A stretch of 64,000 nucleotides of DNA from Hyphomicrobiales bacterium (GTDB taxonomy: Bacteria > Pseudomonadota > Alphaproteobacteria > Rhizobiales > Rhizobiaceae). The notes under the pieces are model-generated. The model was not told where the DNA came from, did not search any database, and saw only the letters and a list, made by a program, of their open reading frames with translations. Position 1 is the first letter of the stretch. The number at the start of each line of letters is the position of its first letter. Positions 1 to 9,336 of this stretch are shown one piece after another. A program made the translations under genes and the position numbers. The stretch lies in NCBI GenBank assembly GCA_900471925.1, contig UCGV01000004.1:1-64000 (forward strand), read 5' to 3'.

Positions 1-666
1 CCACCGCCCCCTCCGCCGCAGCCGCCGCCCAAGGTTTTTCGCCGCAGCGAACCTCTCAGCATCAAGATCGCACCGCACGCGTTCGATCAGCCGCAACCGG
101 ATCTTCCCAGCGCGTTCCTGCGCACCTGGCGCATGTCTGGACCCGCCATGTGTGAAGCCCTGCGTTCCGCAGGCATCGAGACCAGTGAATGGGCAGAGAC
201 CGCCTTCAACTCCGATACGTTCGAATGCTCCTATGAACATATCTACAAGAAGGAGAAGGATCGCATCGTCAGTTCGCTCTTCCTCGTCATACGCGGCAAT
301 GGCGCGGGCACGATCACCGGTATGCGGGTTAAGCTCGTCGGACCTGCGACCGACGCCAACGGACAGCTCGACGCCGGTATTCTGCGGATCTTCGAAACCA
401 TGCTGACACAACCGGCATGGCTGGATTTTCACGATGCGCTCGCAGCGATCCGCAATCTCAAGGATGTGAAGGAGGAAGGATTCGGCGCGCTTATCAACTT
501 CACCCAGGAGTATTCACATCCCGGCAGCTTCAACTTCACGCTTCTCCTTCAGCAGAGCTCTGCCCAGCAACGTCGCACGAAGGATTATTTCTCCCCGAAG
601 ACCTGGCTGCCCGCGCCGGATCCCGCCTGGCAAACGCCGGTACTTATCTTCTGGCGCCGTGCCTGA
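1..666 (+). CDS. Hypothetical protein, 3' part (5' end outside window)
   Basis: The frame is open from base 1, so this is the C-terminal 221 residues of a longer protein and not a gene starting at the internal ATG at 133. The visible part opens with a proline-rich segment (six Pro, then Gln and more Pro), typical of a linker after a membrane anchor or periplasmic tether. A compact alpha/beta domain of about 180 residues follows, ending in a Trp/Phe-rich strand. I recognise no catalytic motif. The linker suggests an envelope protein, but this is inference. The gene ends at 666 with no terminator hairpin nearby. Confidence 0.75.
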   Translation, partial: PPPPPPQPPPKVFRRSEPLSIKIAPHAFDQPQPDLPSAFLRTWRMSGPAMCEALRSAGIETSEWAETAFNSDTFECSYEHIYKKEKDRIVSSLFLVIRGNGAGTITGMRVKLVGPATDANGQLDAGILRIFETMLTQPAWLDFHDALAAIRNLKDVKEEGFGALINFTQEYSHPGSFNFTLLLQQSSAQQRRTKDYFSPKTWLPAPDPAWQTPVLIFWRRA

Positions 667-833
667 TCATTTTATGCGGCGAGATCGGGAGAATGCGACT
701 TCGCTGGAACGTTTTCGCACATGTGTCGGCGAATAACGTTTACGCCCCAGGCTGCGCCTCACTTCCATGCTAATTTAGAGCGCCAAACTTCAGACGCATT
801 TAGCTCAAAATACGGGGTAAGCGCTTTCCAACC

Positions 834-861
834 TTGACTTGAAGCGGCCACGGATTAGCTT
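834..861 (+). promoter_or_regulatory. Candidate sigma-70 promoter for the KTSC gene
   Basis: CTTGACT at 833-839 resembles the alphaproteobacterial -35 box. A weak TTAGCT/TAGCTT sequence lies 15-16 bases further on, at 855-861. It sits about 70 bases before the ATG at 933. The -10 match is poor, so confidence is low. Confidence 0.3.
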
Positions 862-932
862 TGCGCTGTCTTGAACCGCTCGTCGGATCCAGCAGCCACC
901 TCTCTCGCGCGAAACATATCGGGGAGTACCGC

Positions 933-1133
933 ATGGAAACTAGACTGCAGTCCAAACTCATTGAAGCGATCGACTACCAGCGCGAGACCCGACACCTCAC
1001 GCTCTATCTGACCAACGGCCAACGCCGTTACTACGAAGATGTCCCCGAAGGCATCGTCGTCGGACTAACCGCAGCAGCTTCTCCTGGCGATTTCTACATG
1101 AGCCAGATCCGCGGTCGTTTCCGCACGACCTGA
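933..1133 (+). CDS. KTSC domain protein
   Basis: A 66-residue protein. It has the shape of the KTSC domain (named for a lysyl-tRNA synthetase C-terminal-like segment): an opening strand with an Ile-Asp-Tyr core, a strand ending in a basic YY pair, a Val-Pro turn, and a GDFYMSQIRGR-like finish matching the family's G-x-(F/Y)-(F/Y)-x-x-x-I-x pattern. The ATG at 933 is chosen because GGGGAG lies 6-11 bases upstream; the frame stays open to 861 but without a ribosome site. The role of the family is not settled; in rhizobia it occurs as free-standing small proteins. It stands alone, convergent with the next gene. Confidence 0.7.
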   Translation: METRLQSKLIEAIDYQRETRHLTLYLTNGQRRYYEDVPEGIVVGLTAAASPGDFYMSQIRGRFRTT

Positions 1134-1161
1134 AAAATACGGCACGCGCCCAAGGCGTGCC
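1134..1161 (-). terminator. Rho-independent terminator of the GGDEF-EAL gene
   Basis: GGCACGC (1141-1147) and GCGTGCC (1155-1161) form a perfect 7-bp stem with a 7-base loop. Read on the - strand, the stem is followed by GTATTTTTC, a usable U-tract. It lies about 100 bases past the stop of the - strand cyclic-di-GMP gene, directly against the end of the KTSC gene, and may serve both. Confidence 0.65.
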
Positions 1162-1257
1162 GTCTCGGTGCATTCAAAGGCGCGTGGCGCATGCCCAGCC
1201 GGACCAGCCGAAACCGGTCCCCTCTCATTCACCAAAAGAATTTACCGCCTTACGCCC

Positions 1258-3069
1258 TCAGAGGGCCACGCTGCGCGAGTTGTCATCGCTGCCGGTCGAG
1301 ACAAGCAAGCGCCCGATATCGGCAGCGCTGGAGGGATGGCCGAGCGCAAAGCCCTGCAGGCTGTCACAGCCGAGCCATGACAGCGTCACGGCATGGGCTT
1401 CTGTCTCCACCCCCTCGGCGATTACTTCCACGCCAAGCGCCTTGGCGATCTCAACGATCGACCCGACCACGCGCCGCTGTTCGGCCGATTCCACCACATC
1501 CGTGACCAGTTGACGATCGATCTTCAGCCGCTTCGGTTTCAGCCGCACGAGGCCGATGAGCGAGGCATGGCCGGAACCGAAATCATCGATCTCAATATCG
1601 ATGCCCATTTGCTTGATGAGTTCGATATTGGCGAGGAATTTCTCGTCGCAGTCATCGAGGAAAATCGTTTCCACCAGCTCGAAGACGATTGCACCCGGCG
1701 GTATGTCCAGCCTGCGGAGCTTGTCCAGAAGAGCCGGATCGGCAAGACGCGCGGGCGAAATATTCACGGCGATGCGTGGTACATGGCAACCCATGGCCTG
1801 CCATGCGATCCGGTCCGCGAGCGCACGCTGCAGAACCGCGGCGTCAATGTCGGCAGAAAGCCCGTATTCATCGGCAATGCGCAGGAAAACACCCGGCGCA
1901 AGCACACCCTTTTCCGGATGGATCCAGCGGGCCAGCGCCTCAAGCCCGGTAATCTCACGGGTGCGCGCATCGAGTTGCACCTGGTAATAGGGAACGATCT
2001 GCCCCTGCTCCAGTGCCTGGGACAGTTCCTCGGCCAGGCGACGCCTGCCGCGCAGATCGTCCTGAAGCTGACGACTGAAGAATTCGATGCGGTTGCGGCC
2101 GAGCTTTTTTGCCTGATAGAGCGCCAGATCGGACTCGGCGAGCATATTATTCGCGCGCCGGTCGCTGCTCCAGGCGACACCGATCGATGCACCCGATTGC
2201 AACATCTCCTGCCCGAAACGGATCTTCTTGCGCAATCGCCTCTGCACATCCTCGACGATCGCCTTCAGCGCGTCGAGGCCATCAAAATTCATGAGTACGA
2301 TGACGAACTCGTCGCCGCCGACGCGGGCAGCCATGCTGTTGGCGGGGATGGCGGCAGCTATTCGCAGCGACGCCGCGCGCAAGACGGCATCTCCGGCGGA
2401 GTGACCGTGGCCGTCATTGATCTGCTTGAACTGATCGAGATCGAGATGCAGAACGGCAAGCGTGGATATGCTTTTGTCCGACCTCAGCTCGGCGAGACGC
2501 TTGTCCAGCAGCCGCCGGTTCGGCATGCCCGTCAGGTAATCGTGGTCGGCAACATACTCGATGCGGGCATTGCTTTCCTCAAGCGCCAGCGCGCGCGCCT
2601 CGGCCATCATCTTCTGCTTGCCGAGCTCGGCATTGAGCAGCACGTCTGACGTTACGTCCCATTCGGCGCCGATGAAGGACGGCGTGCCCTCTTCATCGAC
2701 GTAGAAATGCGCGCGCGACCTCAGATGCCGGATTTCGCCGCTTGGCTGAATGATGCGGAACTGGGAATTATAGGCGCCGCGGGTTGCAATGGCCTTTTCG
2801 AAATCCAGCTCGGCCTGCTCTCTGTCGTCAGGATGGATCGCATTCGTCCAGACCCAGTTCGGCACCTCCCGATCTGTCTGGCCGGTCGCATAAAGGCGAT
2901 GCATCTGCGCATCCCAGAGAATGACATCCCTGTTGAGGCTGTGCTCCCAAACACCGATCTGAGAAGCGTCGAGCGCAAGCTCCAGTCTCCGGAGAAGATC
3001 CTGGAACTCTCGCTCGGACCGTGTTGGTTTATTCTCGGGCAAATCGGGTCCAGCCTCAGAAGCCTGCAA
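1258..3069 (-). CDS. PAS-GGDEF-EAL cyclic-di-GMP turnover protein
   Basis: About 603 residues with no membrane segment: a PAS fold (roughly 30-140) ending in the usual E-W-D-V-T, a short coiled linker, a GGDEF diguanylate cyclase domain (about 170-335) and an EAL phosphodiesterase domain (about 345-590). The cyclase motif GGDEF is intact at 251-255. No RxxD inhibitory site precedes it at the normal distance. The EAL domain keeps E-A-L (377-379), DDFGSG (496-501) and EGVE (about 553), so both activities look possible. PAS input suggests control by a small ligand or cofactor. The start is uncertain: TTG at 3069 has no clear ribosome site, and TTG at 3042 with GAGG upstream is an alternative. 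Confidence 0.9.
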   Translation of the reverse strand: MQASEAGPDLPENKPTRSEREFQDLLRRLELALDASQIGVWEHSLNRDVILWDAQMHRLYATGQTDREVPNWVWTNAIHPDDREQAELDFEKAIATRGAYNSQFRIIQPSGEIRHLRSRAHFYVDEEGTPSFIGAEWDVTSDVLLNAELGKQKMMAEARALALEESNARIEYVADHDYLTGMPNRRLLDKRLAELRSDKSISTLAVLHLDLDQFKQINDGHGHSAGDAVLRAASLRIAAAIPANSMAARVGGDEFVIVLMNFDGLDALKAIVEDVQRRLRKKIRFGQEMLQSGASIGVAWSSDRRANNMLAESDLALYQAKKLGRNRIEFFSRQLQDDLRGRRRLAEELSQALEQGQIVPYYQVQLDARTREITGLEALARWIHPEKGVLAPGVFLRIADEYGLSADIDAAVLQRALADRIAWQAMGCHVPRIAVNISPARLADPALLDKLRRLDIPPGAIVFELVETIFLDDCDEKFLANIELIKQMGIDIEIDDFGSGHASLIGLVRLKPKRLKIDRQLVTDVVESAEQRRVVGSIVEIAKALGVEVIAEGVETEAHAVTLSWLGCDSLQGFALGHPSSAADIGRLLVSTGSDDNSRSVAL

Positions 3070-3202
3070 AAACAGATAATATAGTCACAAGCCCCAATTA
3101 ATGAAGCCTTTTCGCAAATACCGAACTAGTTACTAGGTGAACTGTTCGTTGCAACTGCCTCCTTTTCGATCAGTAATATTTTTACCTAGATAGTTTCATC
3201 AA

Positions 3203-4987
3203 TCAGTGATTGTGACGCGGCGGATTCTTTGAGATCTGCCGGAAGTCGGCCGCTCCCTCGATGACAGCGCCGTCCGAAAGTTGCGTCACGGTGTTGCGGT
3301 AGATACGCTGCCACGGCGTCGCGTCGGCAGGCACCTTTGGAATTCCGTCCCCCTTGCGTCGCTCGATCTCGGCATCATCTACCAGCATGTCACAACGGCC
3401 CTCGTTGAAATCGATGCGGACGATGTCGCCGGTCCGTATCCAGGCCAGGCCGCCGCCGGCAGCGCTTTCAGGCGAAGCATTGAGGATCGAGGGGCTGTCC
3501 GATGTGCCGGACTGGCGGCCGTCGCCGATCGTCGGCAGGCTCTTGATGCCGCGCTTGAGGATGTGATCCGGCGGCTGCATGTTGACGACTTCGGCCGAAC
3601 CCGGCCAGCCAAGCGGACCGGCGCCGCGAATGACCAGGATCGTGTTTTCATCAATGCCGAGTTCCGGATCGTTGATGCGCTTGTGGTAGTCCTCCGAGCC
3701 GTCGAAAACGACGGCCTTGCCTTCGAACACACCTTCGCGGCCCGACTCCTGCAGGTAACGTTGGCGGAAATCCTCCGAAACGACGCTCATCTTCATGATC
3801 GCGAAATCGAAGAGATTGCCCTTGAGCACCAGGAAACCCGCGCGCTCCTTCATCGGCTCGCCATAGGGCTTGATGACATCGCGGTCGCGAGCTTCCCTGC
3901 CGTTGAGGTTTTCCCCCATGCTCTTGCCGGTGATGGAGCGACAGTCGCCGTCGAGCTTTCCTGCCTGCAGCAATTCCCACATGACAGCGGGCGTGCCGCC
4001 GGCCCGGTGGAACTTCTCGCCGAGATAGGCACCTGCCGGCTGCACATTGGCAAGCAGCGGAATATCGAAACCATGCACCTGCCAGTCTTCGGGATAAAGC
4101 TCGACGCCGGCATGTTTCGCCATGGCGGCAAGATGCGGCTGGGCATTTGTCGAACCGCCGATCGCCGAATTGGTCTTGATCGCATTGAGGAAGGCTTCGC
4201 GCGTCAGGATGTCAGACGGCTTCAGGTCTTCGAAGACGATCTCGACGGCACGGCGACCGGTGCGATAGGCCATCTGGCCGCGCTCGCGATAGGCGGCCGG
4301 AATATTGCCGCAGCCCGTCAGCGACAGGCCGAGCGCTTCGGCCAGCGCATTCATCGTCGAAGCCGTGCCCATCGTGTTGCAATGACCGACGGACGGGGCG
4401 GAATCGAGAGCCGTCTGAAGGAATTCCTCTTCATCGATCTCGCCTGCCGCCAGCTTGCGGCGCGACTGCCAAATCGCCATGCCGGAGCCGGCCAGCTTGC
4501 CTTCGTGCCAGCCGTCGAGCATCGGTCCGCCAGAGAGAACGATCGCCGGAATATCGACCGTCGAAGCCGCCATGATTGCTGACGGCGTGGTCTTGTCGCA
4601 GCCTGTCGTCAGCACGACACCGTCGAGCGGGTAACCGTATAGAATTTCAACGAGGCCGAGATAGGCGAGATTGCGGTCGAGCGCCGCTGTCGGGCGCTTG
4701 CAGTTTTCGAAGATCGGATGTGTCGGAAACTCGATCGGGATACCGCCCGCATCACGGATGCCATCACGCACGCGCTTGGCCAGTTCGATATGGACGCGGT
4801 TGCACGGCGTCAGATCGCTGCCGCTCTGGGCAATGCCGATGATGGGCTTGCCGGACCGCAATTCCTCTGGCGTGATACCGTAATTCATGAAACGCTCCAG
4901 ATAGAGCGCCGTCATGTCGATATGGTCAGGATTGTCGAACCAGTCCTGCGAACGCAGGCGGCGCTTGTCGGCTTTGCTCTCGGTCAT
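3203..4987 (-). CDS. xylD: D-xylonate dehydratase (IlvD/Edd family)
   Basis: 594 residues, the length of the sugar-acid branch of the IlvD/Edd family. These enzymes dehydrate an aldonic acid to the 2-keto-3-deoxy acid with a [2Fe-2S] cluster and Mg2+. The three cluster cysteines are present: C62 (DLTPCN), C130 (TTGCDKTTPS, with K132 the lysine carbamylated in relatives) and C203 (GHCNTMGT). The N-terminal stretch RSQDWFDNPDHIDMTALYLE and the C-terminal PRHNH closely resemble my memory of Caulobacter crescentus XylD, so xylonate is the favoured substrate; arabinonate or gluconate cannot be excluded. The ATG overlaps the stop of the upstream dehydrogenase (ATGA), showing translational coupling in a two-gene operon. 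Confidence 0.85.
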   Translation of the reverse strand: MTESKADKRRLRSQDWFDNPDHIDMTALYLERFMNYGITPEELRSGKPIIGIAQSGSDLTPCNRVHIELAKRVRDGIRDAGGIPIEFPTHPIFENCKRPTAALDRNLAYLGLVEILYGYPLDGVVLTTGCDKTTPSAIMAASTVDIPAIVLSGGPMLDGWHEGKLAGSGMAIWQSRRKLAAGEIDEEEFLQTALDSAPSVGHCNTMGTASTMNALAEALGLSLTGCGNIPAAYRERGQMAYRTGRRAVEIVFEDLKPSDILTREAFLNAIKTNSAIGGSTNAQPHLAAMAKHAGVELYPEDWQVHGFDIPLLANVQPAGAYLGEKFHRAGGTPAVMWELLQAGKLDGDCRSITGKSMGENLNGREARDRDVIKPYGEPMKERAGFLVLKGNLFDFAIMKMSVVSEDFRQRYLQESGREGVFEGKAVVFDGSEDYHKRINDPELGIDENTILVIRGAGPLGWPGSAEVVNMQPPDHILKRGIKSLPTIGDGRQSGTSDSPSILNASPESAAGGGLAWIRTGDIVRIDFNEGRCDMLVDDAEIERRKGDGIPKVPADATPWQRIYRNTVTQLSDGAVIEGAADFRQISKNPPRHNH

Positions 4988-5895
4988 TTCTTTCCTCCCG
5001 GTCGGGCATTCCTGTCTTCGAGATGGAGCAGCAGGGCGCTGTGATCCGTCTCGCCGTTGCCCTTGGCAACAAAATCGGTGAATTCGGCGTGGACCGCTTC
5101 CGTCAACGGCAAGGTCAGCGACAAGGCCTTTGCCGTCGCCATAACCGCATCGAGATCCTTCAGCTGATTGGCCGAGGAACCGCCCGGCGCAAACTGCCGG
5201 TCGATCATGCGCTTGCCGTGAAGCTCCAGAATGCGGCTGTCGGCAAAGCCGCCGCGTATGGCGTCACGGAAGGCGGCCGGCGAACCGCCGCCAGCCTCGA
5301 TCAGCATCATCGCCTCGGCGACGGCGCCGATCGTCACCGCAACGATCTGCTGGTTGGCGAGCTTGGCAAGCTGCCCGGCCCCATGCGGGCCGACATGCGT
5401 AACGCGGCCCATCGGCGCGAAAACATCGGCAAGCCCAGTAATATCGGAAGCCTCCCCGCCCGCCATGATCGCGAGCGTACCGGCCGTTGCACCGACCACG
5501 CCGCCAGAAACGGGCGCGTCTATATGGCGAATACCGCGAGCGGCCAGCTTCTCCGCGTGCTCGCGTGCAAAAGGCGGAGCGATGGAACTCATGTCGATGA
5601 CAACGGCGCCCGGCTTCAGGGCATCGACGGTGCCCATATCGAACAGCACCTGCGCCACGGCCTGAGCATTGGTCAGCATGGAAATGACGATATCGGCCTT
5701 GGAGGCGGCCTCTGCAGGCGTGGAAGCGATTGTGGCGCCCTCGCCGGAAAGAGCGTCGGCTTTGGCCCGGTCACGGTTCCACACTATGACGGAGAAACCT
5801 GCACCGAGCAGGCGCCGTGCCATCGGCGCTCCCATGAGGCCGGTGCCGAGGAAAGCGATCTTGCGCTTCCCGTTGTCGTTGGATGCGTGTGTCAC
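4984..5895 (-). CDS. 3-hydroxyisobutyrate dehydrogenase-family oxidoreductase
   Basis: 303 residues of the beta-hydroxyacid dehydrogenase family, which oxidise or reduce 3-hydroxy acids or 2-hydroxy-3-oxo acids with NAD(P). Visible features are the Rossmann loop FLGTGLMGAPMA near the N-terminus, the substrate loop DAPVSGGVVGA, and the catalytic-lysine helix GAGQLAKLANQ. The GTG at 5895 is chosen because GGGAGGG lies just upstream; the frame stays open to 6039, but that extension runs through the efflux-operon terminator at 5992-6026. It is first in an operon with the dehydratase. The pairing suggests handling of a sugar-derived hydroxyacid or aldehyde acid, perhaps a tartronate-semialdehyde or glycolaldehyde branch; the exact substrate is not readable. 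Confidence 0.82.
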   Translation of the reverse strand: MTHASNDNGKRKIAFLGTGLMGAPMARRLLGAGFSVIVWNRDRAKADALSGEGATIASTPAEAASKADIVISMLTNAQAVAQVLFDMGTVDALKPGAVVIDMSSIAPPFAREHAEKLAARGIRHIDAPVSGGVVGATAGTLAIMAGGEASDITGLADVFAPMGRVTHVGPHGAGQLAKLANQQIVAVTIGAVAEAMMLIEAGGGSPAAFRDAIRGGFADSRILELHGKRMIDRQFAPGGSSANQLKDLDAVMATAKALSLTLPLTEAVHAEFTDFVAKGNGETDHSALLLHLEDRNARPGGKK

Positions 5896-5991
5896 CCAGC
5901 CCTCCCGAACTGTGTTGCCTGCCCTTGATAATCCCCTCACCTCAGCATGCAACCGTTTTGATGGACGTAACGCATTTTTGTCGCAACCCCC

Positions 5992-6026
5992 AAAACGAAA
6001 CGGGCGAGAACCGAAGTTCCCGCCCG
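5992..6026 (-). terminator. Rho-independent terminator of the RND efflux operon
   Basis: CGGGCG-A-GAA (6001-6009) and TTC-C-CGCCCG (6017-6026) form a strong stem around a short loop. On the - strand it is followed by TTTCGTTTTGG. It lies 22 bases past the RND permease stop and separates that operon from the dehydrogenase gene. Confidence 0.75.
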
Positions 6027-6047
6027 ATTTACCCGACAAAGGAGAGG

Positions 6048-9000
6048 TTACTCCGCAGCGACCTTCATATGGTCGTCTTCGTCCTGCGGATGATTGTCAT
6101 TGTGCTGGATGAGCGGACGGTTACCCGTCATCCGGCGCAGAAGCACGTAGAATACCGGCGTCATGAAGATGCCGAAGAAGGTGACGCCGATCATGCCCGA
6201 GAACACCGCGACACCCATGGCCGCACGCATTTCCGAACCCGCGCCGGTCGAGGTGACGAGCGGCACGACGCCCATGATGAAGGCCATCGAGGTCATCAGG
6301 ATCGGGCGCAGACGCAGGCGGCTCGCTTCGATCGCAGCTTCACGCGGCGTCCTGCCTTCGAACTCAAGTTCGCGGGCAAATTCCACGATCAGGATCGCGT
6401 TCTTGGCCGATAGACCGACAAGGACGACAAGGCCGATCTGCGTGAAGATGTTGTTGTCTCCACCGGTGAGCCAGACGCCGGTCAAGGCGGCCAGAACACC
6501 CATCGGCACGATCATGATGATCGCCAGCGGCAGGGTCAGGCTCTCATACTGGGCAGCAAGCACGAGGAAGACGAGCAGCAGGGCCAGCGGGAAGACGACG
6601 ACACTGGAGTTACCGGCAAGGATCTGCTGGTAAGTCAGGTCCGTCCACTCGAAGTCGATGCCGGCCGGCAGCGTCTCGTGCAGGATCTTCTCGATTGCCG
6701 CCTGTGCCTGGCCGGAAGAGAAGCCCGGTGCCGGACCGCCGTTGATATCGGCAGCGAGGAAGCCGTTGTAACGGTTCGCACGCTCAGGACCGGTACTTGC
6801 ATCCACCTTCAAGAGAGCCGCAAGCGGGATCATCTGGCCCGATGCCGAACGAACCTTCAGCTGACCGATATCTTCCGGCTGAGCACGGAACTTGGCATCA
6901 GCCTGCACACGGACGCTGTAGGTGCGGCCGAAGGCGTTGAAGTCGTTCACATAGAGCGAACCGAGATAGATCTGCAGCGTCTGGAAGACGTCCGTGACGG
7001 ACACTCCAAGCTGCTCGGCCTTGGCACGGTCGAGATCGGCATAGAGCTGCGGCACGTTGATCTGGAAGCTGGAGAACAGGCCGGCCAGTTCAGGCGTCTG
7101 ATAGGCCTTGGCAAGCACGGCCTTGGTAGCTTCGTCGAGCGCCTGGTTACCCAGGCCCGCGCGATCCTCGATCTGCAGCTTGAAACCGCCCGTCGTGCCG
7201 AGACCGTTGACCGGCGGCGGCGGGAACATGGCGATGAAAGCGTCCTGGATAACACCGAACTTCTGGTTCAGCGCCATCGCGATTGCCCCACCCGAAAGAT
7301 CAGGCGTCTTGCGCTCATCGAAGTCCTTCAGCGTCACGAAGACGATGCCGGCATTGGACGAGTTGGTGAAGCCGTTGATCGACAGGCCCGGGAAGGCGAT
7401 CGCATTGGCAACGCCCGGCTGCTTCAGGGCGATATCGGTCATGCGCTTGATGACGTCTTCGGTACGATCAAGACTTGCGGCATCCGGCAGCTGGGCAAAG
7501 CCGATCAGATACTGCTTGTCCTGCGACGGCACGAAACCGCCGGGAACAGTATTGAACATGCTGTAGGTCGCACCGACCAGCGCCAGATAGATAATCATGA
7601 CGATGCTCTTGCGCGATACGAGACCGCCGACGCCCTTGCCGTAGGCGTTCGAACCGGCGCCGAAGGCGCGATTGAAGCCACGGAAGAACCAGCCGAAGAT
7701 CGCGTCCATGAACCGCGTCAGCCAGTCCTTCGGCGCATGGTGGCCCTTCAGGAGAAGAGCGGCCAGAGCGGGAGACAGCGTCAGCGAGTTGAAGGCCGAG
7801 ATGACGGTCGAGATCGCAATCGTCAGTGCGAACTGGCGATAGAACTGGCCCGACAGACCCGAGATGAAGGCGAGCGGCACGAACACCGCGACGAGCACCA
7901 GCGCGATCGCAATGATCGGACCGGACACTTCCTTCATGGCCTTGTAGGTCGCCTGGCGCGGACTGAGCCCCGCCTCGATGTTGCGTTCGACGTTTTCAAC
8001 GACGACGATCGCGTCGTCCACCACGATACCGATCGCCAGCACCAGACCGAAAAGGCTGAGTGCATTGATCGAGAAGCCGAACATGTACATGACCGCGAAA
8101 GTACCGATGATCGACACCGGAACGGCGATCAGCGGAATGATCGAAGCACGCCATGTCTGCAGGAACAGGATGACGACGAGAACGACGAGCGCAATGGCTT
8201 CGAGCAGCGTATCGATGACCTTCTCGATCGAGGCGCGCACAAATTTCGTCGTATCGTAGACGATCTCGTACTTCACGCCTGTCGGCATGGCCTGCTGCAG
8301 GTCATCCATCGTGGCGCGGACATTGTCGGCGATCTCGATCGCGTTCGAACCCGGTGCCTGCAGAACGGCGACAGCCACAGCCGGCTTGCCGTCGAGCAGT
8401 GAACGCAGCGTATAGTCGGCAGCACCGAGTTCGATCCGCGCAACGTCGCGCAGACGGGTGATCTCGCCATTGGCGCCCGTCTTGACGATGATATTGCCGA
8501 ATTCTTCCGGCGTGCGCAGACGACCCTGGGCATTCACGTTGAGCTGCAGGTCGACACCCGGCTGGCTCGGCGATGCGCCGATGATGCCGGCGGCTGCCTG
8601 AACGTTCTGCGAGCTGATCGCATTGCTGATATCGCTGGCGGCGAGATTATGCTCGGCTGCCTTCTGCGGATCGATCCAGACGCGCATCGAATAGTCGCCG
8701 GCGCCGAAGACCTGCACCTGGCCGACACCGGCGATGCGGGCAAGGCGGTCCTTGACGTTCAGCGTCGCGTAATTGCGCAGATAGGTGATGTCATGGCTAT
8801 CACCGTCAGAGACGATGTTGACGACCATGATGAAGTCGGGCGAGCTCTTGACCGTGGTGATGCCCAGCGCGCGCACTTCCGCTGGCAAGCGGGGTTCTGC
8901 CTGCGACACGCGGTTCTGTACGAGCTGCTGCGCCTTGTCCGCATCGGTTCCGAGCTTGAAGGTGACGGTCACGTTCAGAGCGCCATCAGACGTCGCCTGA

Positions 9001-9245
9001 CTGGACATGTAAAGCATGCCCTCGACACCGTTGATCTGCTCTTCCAGCGGCGTCGCCACCGTTTCGGCAATAACCGACGGGTTTGCACCGGGATAGGTAG
9101 CGTGCACGACGATCGATGGCGGCACGACCTCGGGATATTCGGAGATCGGCAGCGACCGCAGGCCGATCAGACCAGCGACCACGATGAGGACCGAAAGAAC
9201 ACCGGCGAAAACCGGGCGGTCGATAAAGAATCTGGATATGTTCAT
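6048..9245 (-). CDS. RND multidrug efflux permease (HAE1 family)
   Basis: 1065 residues, the AcrB/MexB/BepG size. It is an inner-membrane proton-driven exporter that works with the adaptor encoded just upstream and an outer-membrane channel not found in the window. Family marks: N-terminal NISRFFIDRPVFAGVLS, the TM4 proton-relay pair D410-D411 in GIVVDDAIVVVENVER, an FLQTWR loop, and a second-half TM10 region with GLSAKNAILIVEFA that carries the relay lysine. The sequence reads most like Brucella BepG and rhizobial relatives, from memory. It is third in the operon hydrolase-like protein, adaptor, permease, and ends in a clear terminator. Confidence 0.95.
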   Translation of the reverse strand: MNISRFFIDRPVFAGVLSVLIVVAGLIGLRSLPISEYPEVVPPSIVVHATYPGANPSVIAETVATPLEEQINGVEGMLYMSSQATSDGALNVTVTFKLGTDADKAQQLVQNRVSQAEPRLPAEVRALGITTVKSSPDFIMVVNIVSDGDSHDITYLRNYATLNVKDRLARIAGVGQVQVFGAGDYSMRVWIDPQKAAEHNLAASDISNAISSQNVQAAAGIIGASPSQPGVDLQLNVNAQGRLRTPEEFGNIIVKTGANGEITRLRDVARIELGAADYTLRSLLDGKPAVAVAVLQAPGSNAIEIADNVRATMDDLQQAMPTGVKYEIVYDTTKFVRASIEKVIDTLLEAIALVVLVVILFLQTWRASIIPLIAVPVSIIGTFAVMYMFGFSINALSLFGLVLAIGIVVDDAIVVVENVERNIEAGLSPRQATYKAMKEVSGPIIAIALVLVAVFVPLAFISGLSGQFYRQFALTIAISTVISAFNSLTLSPALAALLLKGHHAPKDWLTRFMDAIFGWFFRGFNRAFGAGSNAYGKGVGGLVSRKSIVMIIYLALVGATYSMFNTVPGGFVPSQDKQYLIGFAQLPDAASLDRTEDVIKRMTDIALKQPGVANAIAFPGLSINGFTNSSNAGIVFVTLKDFDERKTPDLSGGAIAMALNQKFGVIQDAFIAMFPPPPVNGLGTTGGFKLQIEDRAGLGNQALDEATKAVLAKAYQTPELAGLFSSFQINVPQLYADLDRAKAEQLGVSVTDVFQTLQIYLGSLYVNDFNAFGRTYSVRVQADAKFRAQPEDIGQLKVRSASGQMIPLAALLKVDASTGPERANRYNGFLAADINGGPAPGFSSGQAQAAIEKILHETLPAGIDFEWTDLTYQQILAGNSSVVVFPLALLLVFLVLAAQYESLTLPLAIIMIVPMGVLAALTGVWLTGGDNNIFTQIGLVVLVGLSAKNAILIVEFARELEFEGRTPREAAIEASRLRLRPILMTSMAFIMGVVPLVTSTGAGSEMRAAMGVAVFSGMIGVTFFGIFMTPVFYVLLRRMTGNRPLIQHNDNHPQDEDDHMKVAAE

Positions 9246-9336
9246 TTCAAAGCCCTCTCCGGGGTGAACATGGATGCAAAGCCCCTGTCCGGCGGCCAGA
9301 AGGCCAGCCGGCAGGTCATGTTATCTGGGGTTAGCG

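Noticed and set aside
1209..1219. GAAACCGGTCC resembling the LacI half-site
   Set aside because: Only half of the palindrome is present and it lies past the 3' end of the GGDEF-EAL gene, with no promoter nearby.
1393..2649. 418-residue open frame on the + strand
   Set aside because: Antisense to the GGDEF-EAL gene, whose motifs are intact on the - strand.
3126..3136. CTAGT-T-ACTAG palindrome upstream of the GGDEF-EAL gene
   Set aside because: Short, A/T-rich and without a nearby regulator gene; it could be chance.
5896..6039. 48-residue N-terminal extension of the hydroxyacid dehydrogenase
   Set aside because: It would run through the efflux-operon terminator and lacks a ribosome site; GTG 5895 starts next to the Rossmann strand.
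6678..8402. 574-residue open frame on the + strand
   Set aside because: Antisense to the first RND permease; low-complexity Arg/Asp/His composition.
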